Shown here in pieces: positions 1 through 11,966 of a stretch of DNA of 64,000 nt. Below the pieces are notes generated by a model. The model worked only from the letters and a program-made list of their open reading frames with translations, was not told the origin of the DNA and searched no databases. Both the position numbers and the translations under genes were made by a program. This DNA is from Lethocerus indicus. Its lineage: Eukaryota; Arthropoda; Insecta; Hemiptera; Belostomatidae. The stretch lies in NCBI GenBank assembly GCA_019843655.1, contig JACDQD010000103.1:2790001-2854000 (forward strand), written 5' to 3'. Every line of letters starts with the position of its first letter. Within the stretch, counting starts at the first letter, position 1.

Positions 1-2314
1 TCATCCTGTGGGGTGAGGAACAGCGCGAGGCCTTGGAGTAGTTGGATACTGCCGAGAGGTGGGATGCGCCGGATAGGTGTGACATTGCCGAGAGGTGTGA
101 CTGTGCCGAGCCGTGGGATGCAGCCGAGCCGCCGGAGGCCGCCGACCCTATCGACGACAGCCTGCTGGTACGGCCGCTGATCGACAACAGCAGCCCGCCT
201 TCGCTGCACCCGGAGTCCTTACGCTCGTTCACCTCCTTCTCGCTTTGAGCCTCCAACTCGTATTTCGTTACCTGCACAACGGTTAAACACATTATGTATT
301 TAATTTTGACCCGGATTAATAACAATTAGACTGTGCAGGCTGCTAGTCCTCCAGTTGTGCCGGAGAGTATAAAGGGCCGATCGAACAGTCTAACCTCTGA
401 AGGCGGAACGAGTACACGTTCCGAAACGTCGAGTTTGGACCAGTTGCAGAGTTAGGCTGGGTACCGGTTTGTACGAGGCTCAGCTTCGAGTGGTGAGTGG
501 CAGCTCCGCTCGGGGCCGGGTCGATGTGTTACTTCATGTAAGTCGGATGTATTACTCGATCTAACACGACGGTGACGGAAGCCTTTCCTCATTTATATAA
601 TAGAATAGGATATACGTATCAATTTAGACGTATCCGGGAACCGATTTATTTTTAATTTGCACGTTGCGTTATTTATTCGGGGTGAATGCTGTTAAAAGCA
701 CTCCTAACGAAGACAGTATTCTATTTTCTTTCCCGCTTACACTAAAACCGAAAACTTTATCTTAAGGCAATAGACAGAAAGAGAATTGGGTGGAGAAACA
801 GTCGTTCCTTTTGTTTTAAGTGGCTTTTCTTGGGCTGTTATAGTGGAGCCGCGGGCCAAAAACACTGTACCGACCTATGGCGTTTGGCTTCTTCCCAATT
901 TATTCAGTTGTCGGTCAAATCTAACAATTGGCAGAGTTCTATTTTCCGTTCATTATCTACTTTTCATTTTCCGATGTCGCGATTCTATTCATTGTACAGA
1001 ACCGATCTCCTCTTCACTAGCCCGTTATGCCTGCGAAAATGTTATTTCAACACAAGGGCGGAAATTTTATTATTTAAGTGGAATCTATTTCGACTTAGTT
1101 TGTCTAAACCATTAGACTCAGACCGCAATTTAAGGAAGGAAGAGATAACAGAATTTGATTCTGGGTAATCACAGTATATTATCGTGTAGAGGAGCCAATC
1201 GTGTATATTTGACGCCGATAATAGCACTCAATGTGAAAAAAGCCCAGAATATATTTACGGTTTGATCTAAATCATTTTAATTTGACGTTAACCCCTCCCT
1301 TTTATTTAACAGTAAATAATGTCATAAATAACTGGAAGTAGAACGAAATAATTCTAATTACTGTAATAATAGCCATTCTTTTTAACCAGGTAATAAACAC
1401 AATTCGTTAATATTCGCAAAACGTTCTTTAAACTTGTTTAAAGGGTAACTTCTTGTTTTTATCGAATAAGCGACGAGTCTAAATTAAACGTCCCATTAAG
1501 AATTTAAATTACTTGCATGGGAGTGCATTTGACTTACAGCCTGCTGCTGCTGAAGCTTTTTTCTCCTCGCTTTAGTCTCGTTTTCCGTCGGGTCTTGGAA
1601 GTCAAGCTCTTCTGTACTGCTCCTTAATTCGAGGGCCATTTCCTCGCTGAAACCTAAATCGTATTTCGTTCCTAGGTTGGCTCCATCTGTTCCACCTTTA
1701 ACAGAAATAAGTCACGAAATTCTGTTTAATGTTTTGTTATTTTATAGGGATAGGAAAGTAGTTTTACGAGCATTTTCTGTTATAATATTGATAGGACGAT
1801 TACTGGTGTCTGTATTAATTTAATTTCAAGCGTAACGTGGCACAAGAAAAACTCTGTTATCCATTCATTATCCACTCCACGGCGGCTTAAACGCCATAAA
1901 ACGGTCAAAATCTCTTGAAGTTGACTCCCTTGAAACGGCCTGACCGAACCGCTCATGCTCTTATGGCTTGTATTGACATAATTATAGCGGATTACGACAT
2001 TTAGTATATGGGAGCAGGGTAACGGTCTCTGGATATAGCGTTGTGGGGCTATTCTATTTACCGAACAGTTCTCTTTCGGGGCTGCTGTCGTCGTGGTGGG
2101 AAGAGCTGCTGGCCCTCGAGATGTCAATCCTGGGCGCTATGGCCCTGTGGGCCGGGGTCGTGAGGCCGCCCCCGGTGCCGGCCCCGGCCCCGTCCTCCCT
2201 GATGCCGGGCAGCGTCAGCCGGCACTTGTCGTCCGGAGGACTGTCGTCGCTCAAATCTTCGACCGAGGCAAACGGTGCCAGCCCCTTGTTGTTCCGCTGT
2301 TGTTTCCGGTCCAT
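1..2314 (-). CDS. Unidentified Ser-rich protein, N-terminal part (3 exons, runs off left edge)
   Basis: Three minus-strand exons join in frame: 2318-2062, 1695-1538 and 271 to beyond position 1. Acceptors are ccccccag/GCAAATGG and gcag/GTAACG type, donors gtaaat and gtaagt, and the phases agree (257 nt = 1+85 codons+1; 158 nt = 2+52 codons). I place the start at the ATG 2314-2312, five bases inside the first exon, with A at -3 and G at +4, so that exon would also carry the end of the 5' UTR. The visible ~220 residues begin MDRKQQRNNKGLAPFASVED and hold an acidic patch, a Gly/Ala run, charged sequence (residues ~85-150), then a Ser/Gly/His tract with repeated SHLSxxSHLS units and CSSPHRM at the edge. 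No folded domain is visible, so this looks like a disordered regulatory N-terminus. I do not recognise the gene. The style recalls Ser-rich N-terminal extensions of some insect kinases, such as inositol-trisphosphate 3-kinase, but this is recollection, not a claim. Introns 272-1537 and 1696-2061 hold nothing I can identify. Confidence 0.7.
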
Positions 2315-3154
2315 TTGCCTGGGGGGAGAAACAACAGATGGTCTTTTCAAGGTAGACAGCATTTAGTCTCCCAGAGAGTTGGGACATCATGATGGAGTCC
2401 GCCGACAGTTGGAAACTAATCCACAGATTAGTTAGCCAGCTCATGAGAGTGAAATTCGCTCAGGAGGTAAGAATTCAGTCGATATAAATAATAAGCCTCT
2501 GGCCGTTAATCAAAATCCTCGGTTATTTCCGTTGTGGGGAATCCGACTGAATGTCCGAAATGCCATAAAAATTGACTCTGTACAATTTAAAAGGGTTATT
2601 AATTTTTCGAAACGTTTAACAGAAGAACATTTCTGGCGGATGCAAGAAACCGAAAGAAGTTACAACCAATTAATCGAAACTCACACTCGTCATGAACTCG
2701 TTTCGAACACGTGATGATGGTATAAAATTGATGATATACGTTCTATATTAATTTTAACCGATTTTTCATAACTTAATGTGTTCACGTGTAGTTCGATAAT
2801 ACCGGACTTCAGCCCAAGCACGCGACCGGTGAAGGCTGTAGCACTCATAATAACACCTCAATTTCAGTATTTAACGATTTAATTATTTTGATCGGAGCTG
2901 AGATTTATTTTTCAATTAAAAGTTGATTTAACTGAAACGTCCTGTCATGAACGGAAGTAGGGAGGAAATTTGAATTTAATAATTCTTCTCGATTTCCATT
3001 TCGCGCCCCACCGAGGAAATCCGAACGTTTATCATCTGTCGAGAGAGGATAGAGTAAAAACGGCTTTGCATAATATTAGCATTCCTTCAGTAACAGGTGA
3101 GATTCTAACTGCGGACACTGACAGTGTAGCGACAGTTCTAACAGGTTGCTTTCC

Positions 3155-3350
3155 TTTTTATGCTACTACGGACGGCGAGAAGCTGAAACCGGTCTACCTT
3201 AATTACAATGAGACCACGTCGCTTATTTGTTCATTACCCTTGTTTTGAACAGAGTAAATTTGATTTCATTATCTGAATAGAAGAACCGGATGCTACCCGC
3301 CGGCTGTGAAATGCCGGTCTAAACCAAGGACAGAGTAAACGAGAGGAAAT
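3155..3350 (+). mobile_element. Degraded copies of the satellite-associated tail motif
   Basis: Around 3163-3197 the sequence reads gctactac, then ggcgagaagc, then gaaaccggtcta, clearly related to the conserved tail at 11890-11930 and 58627-58662. A second, weaker match lies at about 3291-3345, with gaaatgccggtctaaacca and an agagtaaacgagagga stretch. Both are much decayed and have no satellite array beside them. They indicate an older, wider family of which only tails survive. Confidence 0.4.
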
Positions 3351-6300
3351 TGAAAGTCCAAGGCACCGGATGTAATTGTATCACAAGAATTAAATGTTTT
3401 TTGTTTCATGGGAGTAGTAATTGCGATCGCAATATTCTACTTCGGTCGAAAACCAGAATGAGCGAGTGATGGTCTATAAGCTGGATGATAGATCTCTCAG
3501 GCATTATGCATTCAACACAACCCAGCTGCGCCCGCTGTCTGAGATGCTAAGAAAAATAATAGCACCTTAAAAGTAAGTTTTCTACCACAATTTTCTGACT
3601 GGAAAAATGTTCCGACGTTTTTTAATACATGCTGCATCGAATTAAGATGGTTAAAAAACCGAAAAATGCATTATTCTATCCCTATTCGTCTAATCAAGAT
3701 TAACACTTTCAATAACACTGAGAATAGAAAAAAATTAAAAAATTAAAATCCCTCGTAATATGAAGGATATGAAACTACTGTTATTATGGACAGTAATTCA
3801 TAATCAGAGAATACGGCGTCGCCAGATGCAAGCCAGCATTACGCTCGCGTAACGCGGGATTAGTATCAGACGGCGCCGTCTCATTTCTAATTTATTCCTT
3901 ACCACGCCGTACCGCATTATTTTTATCAAATGTATTTCTTCTATTGCAGAAAGTATTTCAGTTTTGTGAATTAATAAACTAAATCTAATACACTAATGGA
4001 ATAAAGAATTTAATTTATTAATAGTTGTTATCAAGCTGTGACATGATGCAAGTCGAATAACGATAAATCATTTTATAACGTTAATAAAACAAATTGACTG
4101 TGAAAAAACAAATTGATTTTTTATTAGGTATGTATTAACTGACGTAAAATTTACTTATACCTCCTGTAGTTAGCTTTCTAAGTTACTTATTCATTACTTC
4201 TAAGCAGTGATCGTTACTTTTCCATTTGAACGAAACTGAATCAAATGGGTCAACATATTTTTTTCTTTTCGCTGGGTCGATTAGCTGTCAGGGTTCGCGT
4301 GTTCGGTCGGCATCCACAAATTCGTTTCTGCTTTTCGCCACAGTCCGCAATGTAAAAAATTTCAAGGAACAGCATCTGAAATTTATTCTTCCTCGGGCCA
4401 TTTATTAACGGTTGATAATGTGTCACACTACCATGTTTATCAAAGTAAATACTTTACCAACGGGAATAGGAAGATCGAATTCTATTTCATCCCCCTACTT
4501 TCCTCTAATTCTAGACGAAATTTTGTCAAAAAAGAATCATAGTTCATAATTCATTTGCCTCCGTAACTAACGGTCCATATCGACTATCGATTAGTCATAT
4601 ACATGACTAATACATAGCCTATATTATTACTTACTCTGTACTTGATTAGTACTACAAACGCATTATGGAAGTGAAATTTACCCCCTTCTCAGCCCCATAA
4701 TGGGAAAACAAAACTCGTCCCCGATAATTCCCAGCTGATAATATTCGGCTCTTATTGTATGTATAAAAACCCATTCTTATTTAACGATTTGCGAGTAACA
4801 GTTTACCATCTGGTATGCTCTATTTTTTCCCATTGGTTAACGGCGGCGTCGGTCCCGCTCAACTGAGGCGTCCGGTTATTTATAGGCGGAGTGCACACAC
4901 CCAGTGGAAAGCCCGTAACGGTCTGTCGGCCCATTAATAATTGTTTCGGTAGTACACCCCAGTTTTTTTTCTTTTTTATTTTCGTATACAGATATTGGAG
5001 CGTAATGCATACAGAAGTGTACACTTGTGGCGTGGGAAGGGCCCCCCATTAAAAGGGGATTTTACCGAAAGCCATTTAGTTCGCCCAAAGTTGTAAAAAG
5101 TACATTCAACTTTACCGATATTGCGCAGTGGACATTCAAGGACGAACTGGTTATAGTAGTAACGCATAATTTATATGTATGATTTAATAAAAAATTCATT
5201 ATATATTATTAGGGGTTCTACTACAGCAATAATGTTGATTATAATATCATGCGGAATCATATCTATTCAGCTGGGTCCTGCAGTATTTAGTTAGTAAAAC
5301 TGATAAAATATACTGGTACTACCACTTTAAACTTCCGTAGTATAGAAAAAGCTGGAAGAACCAGAAATACGAGCCGCGATATTCCGCGCAAGCGGATATT
5401 CCGGGGTACTCCTAAAAAAAAAATTGAATTAACTTAAAAGCATCATCAAACGGATAGTCTCGCTCGCGTGTCCATCCTCAATCCGGAGAGGTATTTAATC
5501 GTTGGATTGTGTTCAGGGAAACAGTTTAGTTGGCGCTAGGCCTGGAACTAGGGAGGACGGTGGAGAGTCGGGGATATGTTAAAACCGTACCGCTGTGCCT
5601 CCGGGGGCCCGGGGCCTACTTCTTCCCGTGTTGTTTAACGGCCGCTCTTTGACGAAAAATCTCCCCCCTGAAAAGGGACCAAAGGCAACAAGTCCGGTGG
5701 TCCGAGAAAGGCCAAAGGGGTATAACAGGCGCCACTTTTTTCGAGGGCCCTCCTCTTTTTTTAAATGCGCTTTACCCTCTACGACTGTTCCTCTCGTTAT
5801 TTCGAATCCTCGTCTCGCGCCCCGGTCAACAACACTTTACTCCCCTGACCGAGTAAAATATTTCCGCACGCAGGTCTAATAGTAATCAAATTGTACGTTT
5901 GTAATTAAATCACAATTAACATATCATTTATTGTGACTATTGGGGGTAAAATAAATTATCTTCTGTCGTTATGTTTCTTGCATAAAACAGGTCTGTTTTT
6001 ATTTCTGTGTATTTTAGTTCCAATATTTACGCCAATAATTCTTAATGATTAAAAATAATGGTGACGGGACTGTATAAACTATCGCTGATGTGTCGTGCAG
6101 TCTCCTCTTGCTTGTCTGGAGCTATAGTGAAGCGTGCCACCCTGTAACTGTAAAAGCCCGAATCCGGTCTATAGTAGGCAGGGACAAGTCGGAGGAAGTT
6201 GTAAAAGCCGCGGGCGAACTTTCCTTTTTTTTATTACGTTGCCCCATAAAGCGGGCCAGCACAGTCTAGGTCAGTCACCGGCCCCGAACCATTTAAAAAT

Positions 6301-8185
6301 TCATCGGAACCGTCTCGCGTTCAGTGGCCTAAGTCCACGTTCCGTCCGCGAACGGCGAAGTTAAAGAAAACTGTTGCCCCCAGATATGAATTCAGGCATA
6401 TTCATGCCTATTCAAATCAGTTATAGAGGTTATAGCGATTCCTCAATTAGTCACTGAATCCGGGATATATTAATGTGTTACGACCTGCCGATGTTTTCCG
6501 ACGTCGCTTATTTAAAACTGGTAGTTTAAAACTGGTGGTTAGTTGGGGCATATTTTCAAATTATGAGCTTACACCTGCCTTAAGCCCATTGAATTACACA
6601 AGCGTATAAAAACAAAGCGCGATGAAAAGAATCAGAGTCCAACAATATTCTACAGTTGTTTTCGAGAACCGAAAATTCCCGAATTGTTTAAACCTAGTTC
6701 TAGAACATACTGCAACTACCTTTTTGGCCACCACCTTTGGTATAGTTATCGCCAAAGTCGTCCCCGATTAAATAATCGGATTTGAAATGTGCTCAATAAT
6801 TCTATTCTAGCGTGAACAGGAAACGGAAGTGTCGATACCCAAAACTCTGTTCCAAGTCGCTCTGTCCGAGATCGAAAAATGAGTACGAAATTCGAGATAA
6901 GCAGCAACAACAGGTCAGTTTCGAACACGGCTAGCGGAGCATCCATGATTTGGTAGTCATGGCGATACATCTAAAAAGTTACAGATAAAACTAACGAAAA
7001 TGAGTTGATTTCCATTGCATTGAGGCATAATAGATTTAAGTAGTCTTTTAGTGGCCTATTTACTAAGAATTGTGGATTCGGCTGAATACATATTGAAAAA
7101 TAGATTAAGAGAGATAATATTGCGGAGCAAAATACGTTTTTAATGTTATTTTTAAATATAATTTTCCGGCCGTCGAATTTCGAAATTCCGGGAGTTTCCG
7201 GGTGTGCTTCGGATTTTTCTCACCCGAGTTCAAGGGAGAAACAAGGTTCGAGCCGTTCGGTAATTTGTAGGCGTGGTTTGCGTGCGAACGATCTCGGCCA
7301 CCTCCAAGCGGGAGGATATAAACAGGGGCGTTTTGCATTCCTCGCCCTGAGTGCCTGTGGAGTCTGGTTTTTCTGTAAATATTTTTCCCCACGTCCAGTT
7401 TTCAACTGTCGGCCAAACGTATCTTGGCACCCGCTACCGAGTGCCTATTGATGCTGAACAGCGATATTTCACATTTAGCCTTTAGTACACAGGCAAATCG
7501 AACAGAGAAATAGGTCTCGAAGACCAAAAATATGATAATTCATCATTGATTATATATGATTCGGACCGATTTCAATGTATTCGGCATTCGTAGTAAAATT
7601 TGGAAATAGGGGAATTTTCGTTATAAAAGAGTATGTCCCTAACGTATGTCCACCGATGTTTATTAACTGCGCTTTGTCAAAATGAAATTAAAGAGATACC
7701 GAAATCACCCACATAAGGGAGGACTACAGCAGAATGTAGGGATATAGCATTGTAGGTACAATGGTTTAAATTGAGATAATTCCGTCAGTGTATAGGATAT
7801 CAGATCTCCCCCCTAGCAGGTGACCGAGAATACCTGACCAACGACAATGTGATACGGCGAGGATCGGCCATGTTATCACCACCTGCTTGTTAGCTCTTCC
7901 TGTGTGTGCGTGTAATGCCAGACAGCTACAATTAAAGCCGCCTAACGGACGCCCGTGACTTCAAACCGCGTCGATTAAATTACTGTATTTCAGCGGCTAT
8001 TCCCAACAGTTCCTGCTGACCTAATAGCCACATTCCCTACTAGCCTTTGGGCCAGTCGGTTTTCACGGGTCAATTGTAGTATCGCCGTTCTGACACGACA
8101 TAAACCGATGAAAGAGCTACCGAGCTATTTGAAGATTGAATGTATAATTTAAGTATCGATTAATTACTAAATAATGGCAGGATGA

Positions 8186-8207
8186 ACTACTGTCTCGAGA
8201 CAGTAGT
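8186..8207. repeat. 22-bp perfect palindrome
   Basis: A perfect inverted repeat without spacer, centred on an XhoI-type ctcgag core; its inner 18 bases read tactgtctcgagacagta. Symmetry breaks at 8185/8208. No gene is adjacent. It could be a dimeric protein-binding site or chance. Confidence 0.6.
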
Positions 8208-9514
8208 GGATTTCTCCCATACCCGTTCAATTCTCACCCCGTAGGCCGCCAGTGGAGCATCCTGTCAGCACTACTGTATTACAGTTCACCACGACTCGGT
8301 CCAGCGAGAGAAGTAATCAGATTTAGCAAGAGTTGCAGTCTGAGGAGATTACAACATGCGAGTTTACAATCAATTCAAGCCGTAGAGCCTCATCGTACAG
8401 TCTAAAATGAGCACGGTACATTGTATAAATACAAAATCCGGGAGGGTATTTTCGGAAGTATACTGAAACTGACCTCGGGAGGAATCGAGGTTGGGGTAAC
8501 ATGGTTTAAATTATTTATCATACAGAAAGGATCGATTAGAGGTTTGTCCTATTGAATAGAAAAGAAGAAAGGGTCGCTCACTGAGAATTAAGTACTCGAA
8601 TAATTAAAAAACTGTTCCAGCATTTATCAAGTTTCTGTCTCATTATACTCAAGTTCGTGTTGAATTTTCACCGACAAAACTATATACATTACGGTCCGTC
8701 TCTTAATGGTTTTCACGAAAATTGAAAAAGCCCTTTGGTCAGCCAACTCTTAGCCCCCCACCCTCGAAACACTCACCATCACTTAGTGCTCTCGCACAAT
8801 TGTTTGCGTTCAGCCCGAAATGGACACCACCTGTTTGAAATGCGGACCGGCGTCGTTTCGGGAATCGCCTTTCGGAATTTTTCAAAGGAAATCGATTTCG
8901 GGGGCGCGATCGATCCGGCCGGGGCGGAATAAACGGCCGAACGGACGGATCCGTCCCTGGGATCGATCAAACGGTGTTTACTGTGAACGTGAGAAACGAC
9001 GACGTTTGGGAGAGGAGGGGTGTATTATTCAGCGCCGTGCGGTCAATTCGAGATAAAAGAAAAATTCCTGCGAAAGCATACAACGAAAAGTGAAATGTCA
9101 TTATTTCGCATCGCGTTCCTCTAAGCCGGGACTATCTATTAGTTAAAGAAATCGAACAATAAATATAAAAATCGAGCGGAGTGAGGAAAACACGTCCATT
9201 CTTTCGACGACAATACGAGTTATCGATGTCCCCCCTCCGGGTTGCCCAGATCGGGCATATAACTCGGAAAGCCGTCGTGTCAACCGGAAGAAGTCGGAAT
9301 GCCGACTTCGGGGCCGGCATTAAGGCAAAAACGACGCCAAGACGAACGGAACCCGATATAAACAAAAATTGGGATCGGGGCCGGTTTTAAAGTATCAAAG
9401 GGCCGTTTCGTTTTAGCGGGGAGTGGCGGTGGCGATCGTGAAAACCGGACGAGCTTTGGAGATTATTCGGTATTTAGTTAGTTGGAGAAGGCGTGCGGGG
9501 TGCGGTCCACTTAC

Positions 9515-9870
9515 CTTGTGTGGCGGGGGATTGGGACGAGGTTAGGGGCGGCCGGGCGCTGCTAACATGGCCGGCCTCCGGCTTTGGCGGGATCACATCC
9601 ACCCCTCGTACTACTCGATACTCTTCTTCAAGAGAGGTTTTCCCCCCACCCGGCCGCCGCCTATCGATTCGCCAGTCTACCGCCAGATGCCCTAGGTGCG
9701 GGCCGGGCCCGGGGATCGATACCCGTACGCAAGCCCGGCCCACTCTGCCCGCCCCGCTCTTTTTCTCCCACTGTCACTCGCCCCCCGACCGCCCCACGAC
9801 CGTAAAACTGTCCCCTCGCACCTATTCCATTAGATTTGACCACCCGTTTAATAACCGAGAGAAATAACCG
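9515..9870 (-). promoter_or_regulatory. CpG-rich block with minus-strand splice donor; candidate promoter and 5' UTR exon
   Basis: The segment is strongly GC- and CpG-rich compared with its surroundings. On the minus strand it ends in CACAAG/gtaagtgg, a near-consensus donor with the exon end at 9515. The overlapping minus frame (9743-9474) has no ATG, which fits a non-coding leader better than a coding exon. Splicing from here to the acceptor at 2318 would place the leader just ahead of the ATG at 2314. Transcript data are needed to confirm it. Confidence 0.3.
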
Positions 9871-10741
9871 TTCCGACCATCACTCCTAATCCCGCCGCTC
9901 TTCCATTCTTCTCATCCGATAAAGTTTAAATAGTAATACTAAATTTATCGATCGCGCGAATAACCCGATCCCGGTTCCTAAAGTTCTGTTTAATTCGATT
10001 CCACCTTCCTGTAACGCTTTCGACACTTCATTAATTCTACCCTACGTCAATTTCCGAACCCAAACATGAATCGGTTCCACTGGATGTTACTCTCGTATCC
10101 GATTGCTTATATCAAAATAAAACAAAAATAATTAACTTCAATTACCACTTTGATAGTCTTATTAGGCGTCTACCGTCTTCTGTGCATCTAAGGAAATGAA
10201 AGTGGCGTGGAAAGCTGCGTGAAATCGGGCGTTTATTAAGTTTAAAATATGAATAGATACAATTTTGGATCTAAATCTGTCTAGCGTCTTTTTAAAATTC
10301 CGTAACGGTCCTCTGAATTCGTATTCGCAACTAAAACTTCCGGTGCCTACAATATTTTCTCAACTATAAAATTCCGCACAAACGGAGATTCACACAATAG
10401 GAATTGGCAAATGAAAACAAAATTACTCATTTACAATAGCACGGAAACACGTACGTATGAACAGTCAAATATTCAAAGTTTAATCATTAATGCTTCGAAG
10501 GTCTCCGACGATAACCCCTCATTCGGTTTCATAGAAGGCAGGAGCCTAAGTGGCCACTTGACGGTGTCAATATAGATTAAAAATTAAACTTCAATTTACA
10601 CGCTACTACGAATCACCCCCAGTGGTTTTCTCCGAACATTCTCTGGGCTCGTTACCTACAGGAAAAACATCTATGAGTAGTGAGAAATAATAATGGATCA
10701 AATAACAAATAACGATTAATTTATACAACGAGATCAGAAAA
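9871..10741. other. Intergenic, nothing identified
   Basis: AT-rich with scattered CpG; no ORF, RNA gene or repeat that I can support. Confidence 0.5.
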
Positions 10742-11465
10742 TCAACGGAATTTAGTTAAGTACATTTCCGCACCACCCTCAGGGGGCGCTAGTTTATCGG
10801 TGCAAGTGCACCCAACAAACGATTTAACTGAAACTAGCGCCCCCCTGAGGGTGGTGCGGAAATGTACTTAACTAAAGTTCGTTGAGTGCACTTGTACCGG
10901 TAAACTAGCGCCCGCTGAGGGTGGTGCGGAAATGTACTTAACTAAAGTTCGTTGAGTGCACTTGCACCGATAAACTAGCGCCCGCTGAGGGTGGTGCGGA
11001 AATGTACTTAACTAAAGTTCGTTGAGTGCACTTGTACCGGTAAACTAGCGCCCCCTGAGGGTGGTGCGGAAATGTACTTAACTAAAGTTCGTTGAGTGCA
11101 CTTGTACCGGTAAACTAGCGCCCGCTGAGGGTGGTGCGGAAATGTACTTAACTAAAGTTCGTTGAGTGCACTTGCACCGATAAACTAGCGCCCGCTGAGG
11201 GTGGTGCGGAAATGTACTTAACTAAAGTTCGTTGAGTGCACTTGTACCGGTAAACTAGCGCCCGCTGAGGGTGGTGCGGAAATGTACTTAACTAAAGTTC
11301 GTTTAGTGCACTTGTACCGGTAAACTAGCGCCCGCTGAGGGTGATGCGGAAATGTACTTAACTAAAGTTCGTTGAGTGCACTTGCACCGATAAACTAGCG
11401 CCCGGTGAGGGTGGTGCGGAAATGTACTTAAATAAAGTTCGTTGGGTCCAGTTGCACCGATTAAA
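10742..11465 (+). repeat. Satellite array 1: 70-bp tandem repeat led by one inverted unit
   Basis: About nine direct copies of a 70-bp unit. The landmark aatgtactta recurs at 10861, 10931, 11001, 11071, 11141, 11211, 11281, 11351 and 11421, exactly 70 bp apart. The unit contains gagggtggtgcggaaatgta and a gtaccggtaaactagcgccc-type stretch. The first unit (about 10750-10817) is in the opposite orientation, so the array starts head-to-head. Two unit variants (cttgtaccgg and cttgcaccga) alternate in a three-unit pattern. The same family occurs at 45.7-46.6 kb (inverted) and 57.8-58.4 kb. Confidence 0.95.
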
Positions 11466-11730
11466 TTGATTACTAGTTTTAGATTATTAGTTTATTTTTA
11501 ACTTTTTTCAATAAATTTTAGATCAACAAGAAAACATTTATGATCGTAGATAAACAGTACCAGCTAGGTTTCCTAGGTTATATATTTGGAAGTCAGAACC
11601 TAATAGTTGTGACCAGTTGTGTGATAAAATATATATTTGACCGATAATCCGACAAACACTTATGCCGATTAACAAAATCCCTCCCTACCGAAATAAGACA
11701 AACAACATCCCCAAAAACACAATTACAAGA

Positions 11731-11804
<74 letters not shown>

Positions 11805-11966
11805 CACGACAAACAGACAAACAGTAAAAGTAACAGTTACGGTGCAGTGAGTTGCACAAAACATCTAAAGTGCCAAAGTGACTAACACCGCTACTGAAGA
11901 TGGCGAGAAGCCGAAATCGGTCTAGCAAAAAACCAAACCAGCGAGAGACAGAAACACACGAAATCT
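11466..11966 (+). mobile_element. Retroelement-like tail attached to satellite array 1
   Basis: The ~500 bp after array 1 matches the ~365 bp after array 3 (58351-58715). Shared blocks include cttttttcaataaat, atgatcgta, cagtaccag, atatatttgga, aaaaacacaat, a cacacgacaaac stretch, and a terminal block starting aacaccgctactgaagatgg and ending gaaatct. The copy here has expanded CA and TA repeats in the middle. No protein is encoded. Array plus tail appears to be a non-autonomous composite element; I cannot assign a class, and Penelope-like or retrozyme-type elements are candidates because of the hammerhead-like motif at 11890-11926. Confidence 0.6.
11738..11804. repeat. (CA)n-(TA)n microsatellite
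   Basis: About 26 CA units pass directly into about 7 TA units inside the composite-element tail; the corresponding tail at 58.5 kb has only a short tatatacacac stretch. Confidence 0.95.

Larger units (their letters stand above)
2319..9514 (-). other. Probable long first intron of the 1-2314 gene; no coding exon seen
   Basis: No ORF here has gene-like composition plus splice signals. The open frames (for example near 5.6, 6.1, 7.1-7.4 and 8.8-9.0 kb) are short, overlap on both strands and mostly lack ATG. It contains degraded pieces of a retroelement-like tail near 3.16-3.36 kb and a 22-bp perfect palindrome at 8186-8207. Calling it an intron depends on the donor at 9514/9515 being used. Confidence 0.35.

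Noticed and set aside
9493..9867. 124-codon plus-strand ORF in the CpG-rich block
   Set aside because: No ATG start; GC-rich DNA has few stops on both strands, and the splice donor signal is on the minus strand.
10742..11465. CRISPR-like array
   Set aside because: Units are contiguous 70-bp repeats without unique spacers, in an insect genome; it is a satellite.
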